A stretch of DNA of 64,000 bases from Stomorhina lunata (GCA_933228675.1 OW121740.1:51786174-51850173), one strand, 5' to 3'. Shown: positions 11,121 to 23,689, numbered from the stretch's first letter. The notes: generated by a model from the letters alone, not told the origin. Made by a program: numbers and translations.

Positions 11121-12435
11121 CTTTAATTTTTCGAATATATGGGTCAATGATTCGATTTTTTCTAACTTCTAAGGTAATACAAAGGCCATTCCGATTAAAA
11201 AATATCGGCCTTACAATCAATGTAAGACACTGTCCTATTCCATCTCCCTCCTATTATTTTATTGTTCCAGCTGATATAATATTTTTTCATTTTGCAAAAA
11301 AAATATAACAGAAAATATCATGTATGTTTGTACGTGGTACATGTTGTACCTTTTGGTTGGCATTACAAAACATTTATTCGTCTACATTTCAGCAGAATCT
11401 TATAAGAAAAAAAATGCAAAAAAATAAGTTGGAATTTTTTCTTAAAATTTATATTTTTTCTTTAACTCCGTGTTTCAGTGTTCTTGGCTGGCAATTGCTT
11501 TTTATTGTTCGGGGGAGTATAAAAAGCAATGAAAACCATGTATTACTGACTGATTTTTTTCCGTTTTTTTGCAGTTTCATTTGAGACATGAGTGAATAAA
11601 AATAGTAATACTTATTCTATAAAAAAAAAGAATTAAATGCTATAAAATTAAATTCAATTTTCGCGCGATTAGAACATGATCCTACATTAATTTTAGGGAC
11701 ATTAAGTGATTGATCAAACGACAATGAGTTCTAGGAAAACAAAAAGTTCAACTTCAAAAACTTCAATACTTTATTACTTTTTTTCTATTTCATTTCTTAG
11801 ATTATCTGCAACAAAACATCATATTTTTTTCTCCCTTACAATTTTCCTCTGATTTTTTTACACGTCTGCGAAAATTTATCATAAAAACATAACCTACTCC
11901 CCAACTCACTTGTAACTTTATAAGAAATTATTCTACACACAAACAAAAAATCTAAAATAAAATATCTATAAAAAAAACAGCGCGCCAATATTTTTTTCTT
12001 AAAAACCCAAAAGAAAAGCGAAAATTGTACTTCTAACATACATTTTTATTGGTAAGAAAATAGCAAAAAAAAAAATACAGGAAAATACATCAACACTCTT
12101 GCACACACACACTCACTCACACACAGTCAAGCAACAACAAAGAAAACGGAAATGAAAACAACTTTCCAAAGGATAAAAGCAACTGCTGCTTATGTTTGGC
12201 TGCTGCATTTTTTTATGTCTTCAACATATTTTTATGTGTGTTAGTACTTTTTTGCTTCTTTTTTTCTGTAATTCGTTGTTTCTTTTTCTTATAGGAACAT
12301 ATGAAGTAGTGTCAATTACTTTTATGTTACTGTTTGCCTTATGGGAAAGACAAAAAATAATCAAGGCTTTACACTGTTTCTTAAGGAAAAAAATTAAGTT
12401 AAGACATTTTTTTACAAAGGATCTTTTCATCCGAA
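11121..12435. other. AT-rich non-coding spacer
   Basis: No gene is supported; the ORFs are low-complexity. A (CA)n-like stretch lies around 12102-12126 and poly-A/T runs are frequent. The left edge may still contain unrecognisable 5' sequence of the R1/LOA-like LINE. Confidence 0.5.
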
Positions 12436-12439
12436 GTTT

Positions 12440-12638
12440 GAACAGTTGACAAAGGTCATCTTGAATGGAGGAGTGAAGCAAAGAAATTGTCGAATTTGGG
12501 ATTATACCTACCCAACTGAGATCCAAGAGGCTTTAATGAATACCGAAAATGACACTGTTTGGCTTGGATTTTGGGCTAGCGATGTCATTTTTTCAAATTT
12601 TTCTAAGAATTATGTTGAACACGCTACCCCTAACGGTG
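12440..12638 (+). pseudogene. Mariner transposase fragment cut by a Transib-like element
   Basis: The plus strand encodes LNGGVKQRNCRIW followed by 'YPTEIQEALM' and 'TVWLGFWASDVI', and ends in 'ATPNG'. This matches the part of mariner transposases just after the first catalytic Asp (compare WLNGYVNKQNCRIW in the copy at 57559). The fragment stops exactly where the CACTATGG end of a Transib-like element begins (12639), so it looks like the target of that insertion. The right half of this mariner was not found next to it. Confidence 0.65.
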
Positions 12639-13245
12639 CACTATGGTATTTCTGCTGCAAAAAATCCATTTTTTGACCACCGCTTTTGAAAAACCTAATG
12701 ATGCAATTCTATAGAGAAGAGTCTAGATATTAAGAATTAATAATTGTTTTCAAGAAAAAGTTTTATTATGTGTTAAAAAAAAGCTATTGAAATATGCTTA
12801 ATATTCTTAAACGAAAAGTGATGAAATTTTTCATTAAACTCAGTAGCTTATGCATCGAATATAGCTTCACAGCTTTAACTTTAATGACGATTTAATTAAG
12901 ACTGAACTGAACCTTGGTTTAAGTCTGCAGAAGAAAATAACTTAATCTCGTATATAGTATAGGAGATATCAGGAAAACAAAAAAGCTCTACAAAATTCAG
13001 TGTTTTCTTTTTTCTTTGGACAAAAACTAAGTTTGCTCGGTTTTGCTCAGTGCTCCCACCATAACCATGTGAAAGGTGAAAGTCTCTTCTTTAGATTGAG
13101 CGAAAAAAAATTCACTGAAATTTACCGATCGTAGAACAAAGTTCAAAATTTTCTGAAAAAAAGTCACACAAATTGTTAAGCATAATTTAAGCAAAAAGTG
13201 TTGCAGTCGTTTAGGCGTAACTTATTAATCAAATTGATATACATA
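12639..13245 (+). mobile_element. Transib-like element, left part (second copy)
   Basis: It begins CACTATGGTATTTCTGCTGC, the same first 26 bases as the element at 27586, and stays recognisably similar for about 600 bp (for example 'gctcggttt..ctc.gtgctc' near 13037). The RSS-like heptamer CACTATG (12639-12645) is followed by a 12-bp spacer and CAAAAAATC (12658-12666). The five bases before it are GC-rich CGGTG (12634-12638), close to the CGGCG duplication of the other copy. No right end was found, so the copy is truncated or interrupted. No transposase is seen. Confidence 0.7.
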
Positions 13246-14188
13246 CATACACACTAACCAATATTGCATAAAACTTCTCTGTTCTAAATTTAATCTCCAT
13301 AGCTATAACAATTGAACACGAGGCAGGGTTATATGGGAGCTCTAACAATATGTGGACCTATATCGCCCATTTTCAATACGCAGCTTGTTAAAGATATGGG
13401 CAAATCCTGTATGACGGACGATACATTTGTACGGATTTTGTTGTACTTAAATTTATCCCATTGCCGTTCTGCAGTAGATATCTTTGCACAGATTTCCGAT
13501 AATAATAGCCCATCGATTGTGCTATCGAATGGCATTTGCTAATTTACATACTTTTTTTTTGGAGGAAAAAAATATTCGCTTTTAAAGTGCTTTGACGGAC
13601 GCTACAAAAAACGAAAGTGACTTTTTTCAACAGGTGTTTCTGCAATTTTCATCAAATCGGTCATAGTAATAGAAAATTTTAAATACATTAAAGATAGAGA
13701 AAAATTAGAGGATTACAAAACAGCTTTTATAAAATATTTTAAAGTTTCCAATTTCACCAAAAATCCATAAATGAACTGTTGCGGACGCTATGTGACGGAC
13801 AGTTTTTACTTTAATGTTTTTTATTAAGAAAAATATTTCATATTTTTTTAAGAATTCATTAATCAGTGAAAATAATGGATTAATTTGTTCTCGAATTTCA
13901 TCTCGTTCCTTTTCATGTTTGCGATTAAAATGCGATTTTTTGGGCACAATTTAATATTTCACAAAACGGCTACATACCTACATATATTTATTTAAAGTTT
14001 TTCACTTTTTACATCTTATTTTTCGTCGAAAGAATGCTGCTGCTAGCAGTTAGAGTGTCCCAAAAAATCAAAAAAAAAAATCAAATTTCAAAAGCATCAA
14101 ATTTGCCCCACTGTATTTTTATTAGCACATAATATCTTAAATTTAATCTGTGGATATAGACAGTGTTATTGCTTTATGAATAAGACAG
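13246..14188. other. Non-coding spacer with GACGGACGCTA motifs
   Basis: No gene is supported. The phrase GACGGACGCTACA (about 13592) and a variant GCGGACGCTATGTGACGGAC (about 13780-13800) occur here, and the phrase recurs beyond the foldback element at about 17073 and 17247. That suggests one older repeat unit interrupted by the foldback element. I do not recognise its family. Confidence 0.45.
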
Positions 14189-15405
14189 AGTACCTGGTTG
14201 ACCGAGCCTTGCTCGGAGCTTTATGATAAGCATTTTTAGGCAAATTCTAAAATTCTTTATATATTTTAATTTATAAAGTAGTAAAATAAATTTAGAGAAA
14301 ATACATTGTACAAATATTTAGTTAATTTTGAATTATTTTATTGCATAGTTTACAGTTTAACTCATTTTACAAATTTTGGAAATTCGTCATACCAACAGAA
14401 ACCTCCGTCGACTCATGCGCAACAACTTTGCTAAAGATTATAGCTAATCAAATGTACAATTTACGATTTAATTCATTTTGAGTAGTTTTCAGTGGCGCCA
14501 CCTGAAGTTGTTCATACCAACTAAGAAACCTTCGTCTGCTTATGCGTAACAACTTTGTTTATGATTATAACATGATCAAATGCACAGTTTACGATTTAAT
14601 TAATTTTGAGTAATTTTCAGTGGGGCCACCTATCGGACTTTGGTCATTCCCATTAACAAACTTTCGTCGGGTTATCCGCAACAACGTTGTTAAAGATTAT
14701 AGCATGATTAAATGTGCAGCTTACGATTAAATCGATTTTGAGTAATTTTCAGTAGCGCCACCTGTCGGAAATTATTTACAACAAATAAAAAGCCTTCGCC
14801 GGCTCATGCGCTACAACTTTGCTAAAGTTCATAGCATGATCAAGTGTACAGTTTACGATTTAATTAATTTTTAGTAATTTTCAGTGGCACCACCTAACGG
14901 AAATTGGTATAACCAACTTAAAAACCTTCGCCGGCTTATCCGCAACATCTTCGCTAAAGAGCAAAACATGATCAAATTTACAGTTTATTATTCTATAAAG
15001 AACATACATACAAACATTCATTTGTTTAAAAGTTATAACATTACTCATTTTTCCCCCTTTTTATCCCCTACTTTCAAAAAGCTCCTTATGCATATTTGGT
15101 ACTTCTTTGGTACCAATTGAATTCGGTACATTTTATTAAAACGCAGTTAACATAATTCTTATTCATATTACTTTTTGAGATGTTAAGTTATCATGTTATC
15201 CCTTTTTACCCATTTTGGCCCCAAAATCAAAAAAGTACCAAATACGTATTCAATTTTTTCCCCTTGTTACCCGTTTTTACCCTCTTAGAGGCAAAGGTTC
15301 CAAAAGTCCCTCCTTCTTCGACCTATACATCAAAAACGGTACCCACTGTCAAAATTTTATTAAAATCGTTAGAGCCGTTTTCGTATATATATATTCTATA
15401 TATTA

Positions 15406-15497
<92 letters not shown>

Positions 15498-15551
15498 CAA
15501 TTATTGCTCGTTTAAGAATATAAGATATCTTATATTCTTAAACGAGCGATA

Positions 15552-15592
<41 letters not shown>

Positions 15593-17019
15593 GCTATCTT
15601 GAAAACGGCTCTAACGATTTTGATAAAATTTGGACAGTGGGACTTTTGGAACTTTTACCTCTAAGAGGGTAAAAACGGGTAAAAAGGGGAAAAAATCGAA
15701 AACGCTATGTCTCCTAAAGTAATAGGTATAGAAACAAAATTAAAATTACGTTTTAAACAGCTTTGAAAATAAGCGGACAGGTGTTTGGTACTTTTTTGAA
15801 ACTATGTCCGATAGGGGGTAAAAAAGGGTGAAAATAGTTTTTTTTGGCACCTTTTTAACCCACTCTTATATTTTAAACTAAAGAATATAGAAAGAAACTT
15901 GGTACTGCAATCAATAGATGTAAAAAAAAACATGAAACACGTATTTGGTCCTTTTTTGATTTTGGAGCCAAAATGGGTAAAAAAGGGATAAAATGATAAC
16001 TTAACATCTCCAAAGTAATATGAATAGGAACATTATACATTATGTTAAATGCGTTTTAAAAAAATGTACCGAATTCAATTGGCACCAAAAAAGTACCAAA
16101 TATACATATGGAACTTTTAGAAATTAGGGAATAAAAAGGGGGAAAAATTAGTATTATTTTAAACAAATGAATGTTTGTCTCTATGTATGTTCTTTATAGA
16201 ATAGTAAACTGTGAATTTGATTGTGTTATGTTCTTTAGCGAAGATGTTGCGGATAAGCCGGCGAAGGTTTTAAAGTTGATAAGACTAATTTCCGACAGAT
16301 GGCGCCACTGAAAATTGCTAAAAATTAATTAAATCGTAAACTGTACATTTGATCATGCTATGATCTTTAGCAAAGTTGTAGCGCATGAGCCGACGAAGGC
16401 TTTTTTGTTGGTATGAATAATTTCCGACAGGTGGCGCTACAGAAACTTACTCAAAGTCAATTTAATCGTAATCTGTACATTTAATCATGCTACAATCTTT
16501 AGCAAAGTTGTTGCACATGAGCCGACGAAGGTTTCTAAGTTGGTATGAAGAAATTTCGACAGGTGGCGCTACTGAAATTTACTCAAAGTCAATTTTATCG
16601 TATGCTGTACATTTAATCATGCTATAATCTTCAGCAAAGTTGTTACAGATAAGCCAATGAAGGTTTATGAATTGGAATAAGCAAAGTCCGACAGGTGGCG
16701 CCACAGAAAACTACTCAAAATGAATTAAATCGTAAACTGTGCATTTGATCAGACTATAATCTTTAGCAAAGTTGTTGCGCATGAGTCGATATGAATAATT
16801 TCCAAAATTATTCAAAATGAGTTAAACTGTAAACTATGCAAACTATGTGTTGGTCGGACAAAATAAATCAAATAATTCAAAAATTAACTGAATATTTCTA
16901 CAATGTCTTTCCTCTAAATTTATTTTAGCACTTTATAATATAAAATATATAAAAACTTTAAAATTTTCCTCAAAATGCTTATCATAAAGCTCCGAGCAAG
17001 GCTCGGTCTACCAGGTACT
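14189..17019. mobile_element. 2.8-kb foldback (long inverted repeat) element
   Basis: The ends are AGTACCTGGTTGACCGAGCC (14189) and its near-perfect inverse ending GGTACT (17019); each carries the small hairpin CCGAGC-CTT-GCTCGG. The arms run inward for more than 1.3 kb as diverged inverted repeats meeting at a perfect 26-bp palindrome centred at 15526/15527. Each arm has degenerate direct sub-repeats of about 128-132 bp (for example at 14491, 14619, 14751, 14883) with the phrases 'ttttcagtggcgccacc' and 'caacaactttgctaaag'. Then come T-rich lines with 'gtaccaaata', then an (AT)n tract. The left arm is about 155 bp shorter because of a deletion. The architecture resembles Drosophila FB elements; no transposase is encoded and no clear target duplication was found. 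Confidence 0.85.
15404..15588. repeat. (AT)n tracts around the foldback centre
   Basis: Nearly pure TA dinucleotide repeat at about 15404-15492 and again at about 15557-15586, either side of the central palindrome of the foldback element. Ile-Tyr repeat ORFs here are artefacts of the dinucleotide. Confidence 0.95.
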
Positions 17020-17540
17020 GTGTTAGTAAATACTGTATTTAATAAATATAATTTTGTAAGAAATATATACTGTGACGGACGCTACACACTTTCCTATACA
17101 TATTATTCTGTAAAATGCTATATATACATCTATATATTTTTAGCCTAATGTAAAGTACACTATAACTTCTCTTAACGAATCATGTTCAATTGGAGAAAAA
17201 AGAAAAATTGCACTAGTCAAATTAAAAAAAAAACCTTTATTTCAGTGACGGACGCTACACGCTGTGAGCCATTTTTTACTTGACGTTATTTATATCACTC
17301 CAATTACTTTTGATGGGGTCTTTTACATCTAATTGTATAAAATTAAGCAGACTTTGAGCCCCTACTGTAACATGATACCGAAATGGATGTTTTTGCCATT
17401 TTTATGAGCTTTTAAAAAACATATTATTTTAAAAAATGTATAAAAATTCGAGATGGTAGCAAATAAAGACCTGCCATTAACGAAGAGACCAATCGAAAAT
17501 TGGTGTTTTCCATAAACACAAATATGCTATTTTAAAATTT
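17020..17540. other. Non-coding spacer with two GACGGACGCTACA motifs
   Basis: No gene is seen. GACGGACGCTACAC occurs at about 17073 and 17247, matching copies left of the foldback element. Confidence 0.45.
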
Positions 17541-18345
17541 TGTCCTTGGTTTAACATTTTTCGGATTTGACCATAATCAAAATACTGTTGTAAAATGTTC
17601 CTCGCGCTTTTTTTTTTTTTGTTAAGGCGCTATCACACTTTCATTTAACGGACAGACGGACACAAATCCCCTATCCTTTTTGTATTTTTGTGTTTCCGTA
17701 AGTTTTTATATGCGAGATATGGTCAAATGGTGAACGATTGTGACAAAATTTTGCCCACTGGCTACAATTGACATAAGACTTAATTGTAATAAATTAAGAG
17801 GCCATAGCTAGTATAGTTTATCATTTAATCACTTTTAAGTGTATTTTAGGAGGAATTTAGTCTGTTTTCGTAAGTGTTTTGTGTATGAGCTAAGGTTAAA
17901 TGTGAACCTATTTCGATACAATTTTATACGCTGAATAACGATCAAGTAAAACTTCTCTGTACAAAATTTGATCATCATATCTGTTATAAATAATCAATTA
18001 TTAGCGAATAAGCGATTGCCCTATGCTAGGTTATACGAGAGCTATGGTCAAATGTAAACCGATTTGGCTTAATTTTAATACCAAAATTAGGTCCCTTTCA
18101 ATGAGCCTAAAAATAGAATCGGATGCAGCTCATTATCTGACAGAAGTACAAATTGTTCCAATTGTATAAATCCTTTCGTTAATGTTTGTCGTGTCGACAA
18201 CAGACAGACAGGCGGACATCGGTCAATCGTCTTAGAGTCTCATAGGGATCAATTTTTGTTTTTGAGCCAATATTAAGGAAATTACATACGGAATGACAAT
18301 CTCAATTTACCCCCCGTTTTTTTTTTTTTTTTTTTGATTGTGGGT
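17541..18345 (+). repeat. Dispersed fly repeat with '(T)GACGGACA / accatagctc' phrases
   Basis: This block shares phrases with 31680-33000 in the opposite orientation: 'gttaaggcgctatcacactttcatttaacggacagacgg' here mirrors 'ccgtcagataaaagcgcgatagcaccttaacg' there. Both contain 'gagctatggtcaaatgt' type phrases, short AC-GGACAGAC simple sequence, and here a poly-T near 18312-18335. It is a decayed non-coding dispersed repeat; the superfamily is not assigned. Confidence 0.55.
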
Positions 18346-20093
18346 ATAACAATCCTTTGGTTAAAATTATATGAATAACGTACATTAATAATGATATTAT
18401 ATAAACTCCAGCCAGCCCATCAGAAGAACGGAAATTAAGTTGTTTATTCTCCTAATCATGAGCGTTTAAACTTTTCTTAGATGACTTGATATGGATTCAA
18501 CATGATCATGTTCGAAATTTTAACAAAATTGGTCGACTGACACACCTACCGCCTACATATTTCTTAATATTGAAAAATAAATGAAATTCACAAAACTTAA
18601 AATTCTCCTATATGAGTTACTTTAGACAAATAAAATTTGGTGCATGATTTAATAAATATGTCGGTTAATTGCTTGCAAAGTTTCTTCTAGGGATACTCCA
18701 AGGGTGCACAAATTCTTAAATCTGGAAGAATCGACAAAATTCACAAAATGAAAAATATATCTGAAAGCAGTTGTCGTATATAAATGAAATTTGATGTGTA
18801 TCGTGATGACAAATAGGTTTATTTGTGTGCAAAATCTTAACAAAATCGGTCTAAGGACACGACTACAACCCATATATACTTCAATATTTAAGAATCGACA
18901 AAAATCAAAAAACTCAAAATATGTGTTAGAGTAGTTGTCGTAGTTGAGAAGGAACCCGCCTATCACTCATATTTTCCTAAATGTGTCAAATATCTCTTAA
19001 ACTATAAGAGATAAGGTAGTGCTGTAAGAATGTTTTTTCTTAACTTTTTTTAAGATGTTTCGAAAATGTAAAAATCTTTCAGATCGGACCAAATTGGCGA
19101 AAGTATACGGACCCAATGGTTTTACATACCCGAGATAGTCAACTTTGGTCCACTCTAGAGCCCACAGTGCTGCGGACAGATACTTTTTTAAACATTTATC
19201 TAAAAGCCTAAAAGCCATTGATCTAAAAACCTAACACCTTTTCTACTGATGTTCGAAATTTCGTCAAAATCCGTTTAGTATTTTTTTCAGACATTTTTTG
19301 AGACATTTTTGTTTAAACTAATTTTTTTTTACAAATTGGTATTTTTGGAGAGGGCATGTGCGAGGACCAAAAGCCCAATTTACAAGAAATTTATTTTATA
19401 CGCATTCTCATTATGTTTTCTTTTAAAAACTTTAAAAAGCTTTTTATGTTCCTAAAGAAAATATATTTTTTTAGTGAAAAATATAGGGAAAAACTATAAA
19501 TAGCAATATTTTTTGTATGTTTCAACTTTGAATATTTTTAACTTTTAAACGAAAAAAGATATCTATTGCCAACTTGCACAAAAATTATTCAGAATTTTAT
19601 TAAGAATTTAAGGAATATTCTTTAAAAGTTTTTTGTCCTTAAATTCGTCCAACCAAATCAAAAAAAAGCTTAAAAAAAGAAGTAACAAATCAACCTAAAA
19701 ATTATTTTTACCCAAATATTTTAAAAGCCAAAGGAGATAACCTACACATGTAAGTGAATTTTTTGTAGATCTTCTCAAGGACAATTTAATTTCTTTTCAA
19801 TCCATTCATAAATGTATTTTTGGTGAATTTTTTAAAAAAATCGAACACCCGAGGTGACGAACCTTGAAGGTCCATCAATCACTCTCCCGATCCCTCATGG
19901 ACCAATATTTTTGAAAATCAACTCGAATGCTCCTTGACTACCACCGTGCAAATTTCGTTCAAATATCTCCAGTCGTTCAAATTACGGAATTATCTCAAAA
20001 AAAAAGCGTCCGTAAACCACTGTGCATCGCTTGTTGTAATGAAGAAACTGTATGCAAAAAAAGTTATAGCCCTAATGACATGTTCAATTTTAT
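18346..20093. other. Decayed dispersed repeats, no gene
   Basis: No gene is supported. Around 18960-19170 the sequence is similar, in inverted orientation, to 39820-39965 (shared: 'atatctcttaaact', 'ttcgaaaatgtaaaaatctttcagatcggaccaaattggcgaaag'), so it is part of a dispersed repeat. The rest is AT-rich. Confidence 0.5.
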
Positions 20094-20100
20094 CATCATG

Positions 20101-21119
20101 CATTAAACACATAGACAACAGCAGGCTACACGAACACCGACTACAAAAGTCGTTGGCTGCAATCGTCGCCTCGTAGTCAGCTACTTAAATATTTTGGGGA
20201 CGGCAGCTACATTTAAGATGGCAGCTACATTTCGAAACACCTGTTTATGAGTGGTGCCAATATCGCGTTTATAAGATGGACAAAATAACAATTTAAATTT
20301 TGATAAAAACGATATAAATTCGTTTTATTAATTAACCTCCGAAATCCGAAATTAAAAAAATTTTTAGAAAGATTTTGGTGTGATCTCTAATAGTTTAAGA
20401 GTTATGGGCTTTTTAAATTTCAATAATAATACGGTATAACTTTAGAAGATATTAACTTTTTTGGTATCAAACAAAAGCTACTGAAAATATCTTTTATATT
20501 CTTATAAATTCTATATAATATTCTTTATAATGGATTAAGAGCTAATATACTATAAACTTATTTCTGCAACCGACTTTTTTTATAAAAATTCGTATATCTT
20601 AAAACAATATAGATATAAGTATGCTCTTTTATATAATGAATTTTATAAAGGACATACTGGGCTTTTATATAACATGAACTACGTAGCTCTAGCACACGTA
20701 GCGTGTGAGTTAGACGGTTTAAAAAATAACTTTTTAAAATTTTTCTTCTATTGAGTTAGAGTTATATAAATATAAATTTTTACATAATATTTTATTAGAT
20801 ATTATTATATACATTAAATATATAAATATTTTATAAGTATGCAAATTGTTTACATAAATTTTCCCCATTGTATTTGTGGTAAATAAATTCAAGTGGTTTA
20901 AATCGCTCATTTATTTCAATATTATATGGTGTTGACAGCACTAAATCTTTTATTGTCGCCAACAAAAATAGAAAATAGTTTAATTTTGACTACAGCTACA
21001 ACGGTGGTCGGTAGTCGTGTAGCCGTGTCGACTCTAAAAAATTTATTTCTATTTGAATGCATGTATTCTAATTTTGACAGGGTGTAGCCCGTAGCCTGCT
21101 GTTGTCTATGTGTTTAATG
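20101..21119 (+). mobile_element. 1.03-kb TIR element (CATTAAACACATAGAC family), copy 1
   Basis: Terminal inverted repeats of 29 bp begin CATTAAACACATAGACAACA and end at 21119 as the inverse. The left interior has 'gtcgttggctgcaatcgtc', the right interior 'accgttgtagctgtag'-type text. CATCATG occurs before the element (20094-20100), between it and copy 2 (21120-21126), and after copy 2 (22176-22182), fitting a 7-bp target duplication shared by two tandem copies. No ORF of note, so it is non-autonomous; the superfamily is not assigned. Confidence 0.85.
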
Positions 21120-21126
21120 CATCATG

Positions 21127-22175
21127 CATTAAACATATAGACAACAGCAGGCTACACGAACACCGACTACAAAAGTCGTTGGCTGCAATCGTCGCCTCGT
21201 AGTCAGCTACTTAATTATTTTGGGGACGGCAGCTACATTTAAGATGGCAGCTACATTTCGAAACACCTGTTTATGAGTGGTGCCAATATCGCGTTTATAA
21301 GATGGTCAAAATAACAATTTTAATTTTGATAAAAACGACATAAATTTATTTTATTAATTAACCTCCGAACTCAACGGTTTTCCTGTACCTGATGGTATGT
21401 CTATATCAAAAAAAAAAATTTATAGAAAGATTTTGGTGTGATCTCTAATAGTCATAACTCGGCTTTTTAAATTTCAAGAATAATACGGTATAACTTTAGA
21501 AGTTTATATCCGATATTAACTTTTTTGGTATCAAACAAAAGCTACTGAAAATATCTTTTATATTCTTATAAATTCTATATAATATTCTTTATAATGGATA
21601 AGCAGCTAATATACTATAAACTTATTTCTGCAACCGACTTTTTTTTATAAAAAATCGTATATCTTAAAACAATATAGATATAAGTATGCTCTTTTATATA
21701 ATGAATTTTATAAAGGACATACTGGGCTTTTATATAACATGAACTACGTAGCTCTAGCACACGTAGCGTGTGAGTTAGACAGTTTAAAAAATAACTTTTT
21801 AAAATTTTACTTCTTTTGAGTTAGAGTTATATAAATATAAATTTTTACATAATATTTTATTAGATATTATTATATACATTAAATATATAAATATTTTATA
21901 AGTACATATGTAAATTGTTTACATACTTTTTGTGGTAAATAAATTCAAGTGGCTTAAATCGCTCATTTATTTCAATATTATATGGTGTTGACAGCACTAA
22001 ATCTTTTATTGTCGCCAACAAAAATAGAAAATAGTTTAATTTTGACTACAGCTACAACGGTGGTCGGTAGTCGTGTAGCCGTGTCGACTCTAAAAAATTT
22101 ATTTCTATTTGAATGCATGTATTCTAATTTTGACAGGTTGTAGCCAGTAGCCTGCTGTTGTCTATGTGTTTAATG
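21127..22175 (+). mobile_element. 1.03-kb TIR element, copy 2 (tandem to copy 1)
   Basis: Same orientation and nearly the same sequence as copy 1, with small indels (extra bases near 21388-21410 and 21500). The left TIR has one difference (CATTAAACATATAGAC); the right TIR is the exact 29-bp inverse of the family end. A single CATCATG separates it from copy 1. Either the second copy arose by tandem duplication including the target duplication, or two copies used the same site. Confidence 0.85.
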
Positions 22176-22182
22176 CATCATG

Positions 22183-23525
22183 ATGTAAAAAGTACAATTT
22201 GTTTTTATATTTGGTACAAAATAAAGAAAACTATGTTCCATCCCTGATTCAGGCTGCATAAAAAGCAAAACAATTTTATTTGAAAGCCCTATAGAAAATA
22301 TTCATAGTCACCCTGTGTCTTTTACAGGAATCCCTTAATTTTAGCCAGGACACAATCCTTTTTTAACCAAAAAAATCTTTGGTGTTTATTCCTTTCTATA
22401 CAAAAGAGCTTTTGACAGACATTAGAAAAAAGCTTTTACAAAAAATTCTAAACAAATTTACACTCAAAATGAGTAGAATTTCTAAGAACTAATAATAATC
22501 TCTTAAAATACAGGAATTACTCTTTGAAGAGTAAATGAAATGGAAATGAAATTTTAAGAGAAATAACAGTTTTTTTTTAGATGTTTTTGCTTAAATTCTT
22601 GTTTTCCCCCAAAAACAATTTCATTTATTTTGTTTAGGGGGCGTGTTTGTTGTGTAGTTTTTTTTTTTTGTTTGTGTAAAGCTTTCGGTTGTTTTTGTTT
22701 TTTCGTTCTTGGTGTCTACCATTTTTTGTGCACTCTTTGGATTTGTTGGTATTTTTTCGTTGTTATTTTTGTTTTTTTCTGTTTTGGTAATAATGTCCAC
22801 AAAAAACAAGAACATGGTTGGTTTGTTCTTGTTGTTGCTTTAACTGCTGCTATAATTTAAATTGTTATGATAACGCCCTTTTTTTCTGCTCAAACTCATG
22901 CTTGTTTGAATGTGGGTATGTTTGCGGTTTTTTTGTTTGTAACATTTTGATTCGTTAACGAATTAACGATTCAGTTTTTTGATGTTTTTTTTTGTTCCTC
23001 ATTATTTTCATTTTCAAATTTAAGTTTTTGTTGTTTGATTTGCGTGTTGTTGTTTCTGTTGTTGATTGTGTTTTTTTTAAATGTTGATTTAAAATTAATT
23101 TTAAATTATGTGTTGGTATGTCGGTCCTCAGACGGCTCGTCTGAACCAATTTAAATTCTTTTTGTTTTTTATTAATTATTTGCGATAAACAACAGTTATT
23201 GCTTTTGTTATTGCGGCAAATATTAAAACAAAAACCAACAACAAAATGCACTTTATTGATTACAATTTGAGTTGCATAATTTAGCTGCTACTGTCGTCTG
23301 ATTAGTTATGAACAATTTATGGCTGTTCTTAATTGATTCGTTTCATTTCTTAAATATCACTTAGAATTAACTGAGTTTTTGTTCTAATTAACTTTAAAAG
23401 ATGTGACTTTTTTGCTGATTTAAATTGTATTAAAAATAATTAGGTTTTGAAATATTTAATCTGCTTGGTTTAATTAGCGGTTTTCGCAATTGACATTTAA
23501 ATGTCGAAATGAGCTAAATGTTGTA
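22183..23525. other. AT/GT-rich non-coding spacer
   Basis: No gene is supported. Poly-T and GTTGTT/TTTTTG simple sequence dominate 22560-23240, giving spurious Cys/Phe-rich and Asn/Lys-rich ORFs on the two strands. Confidence 0.55.
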
Positions 23526-23529
23526 AACA

Positions 23530-23612
23530 CAATGACGACAGCAGGCTACACCGACACCGACAACAAAAGAAGTTGGCTCCAATCGTCGCCTCGTAGTCAG
23601 CTAAAAACTTAC
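23530..23612 (+). repeat. Fragment of the 1.03-kb TIR element (left end)
   Basis: About 80 bp matching the left end of the 1.03-kb family: 'gacagcaggctaca', 'accgacaacaaaagaagttggct', 'caatcgtcgcctcgtagtcagct'. It is more diverged than the three longer copies, so it is older or truncated. Confidence 0.7.
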
Positions 23613-23689
23613 AGTGGACCAATAATGTAGTCGGACAAACATGACGATGTTGCTTATCATTATATTTATACCCTTATCATTATATTATA

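Noticed and set aside
15180..15523. ORFs of repeated Ile-Tyr (also at 48335-48553, 49397-49686, 50849-51061)
   Set aside because: They are translations of (AT)n microsatellite; not proteins.
22621..23251. Cys/Phe-rich and Asn/Lys-rich ORFs
   Set aside because: Translations of GT/T-rich simple sequence, with no start context or domain.
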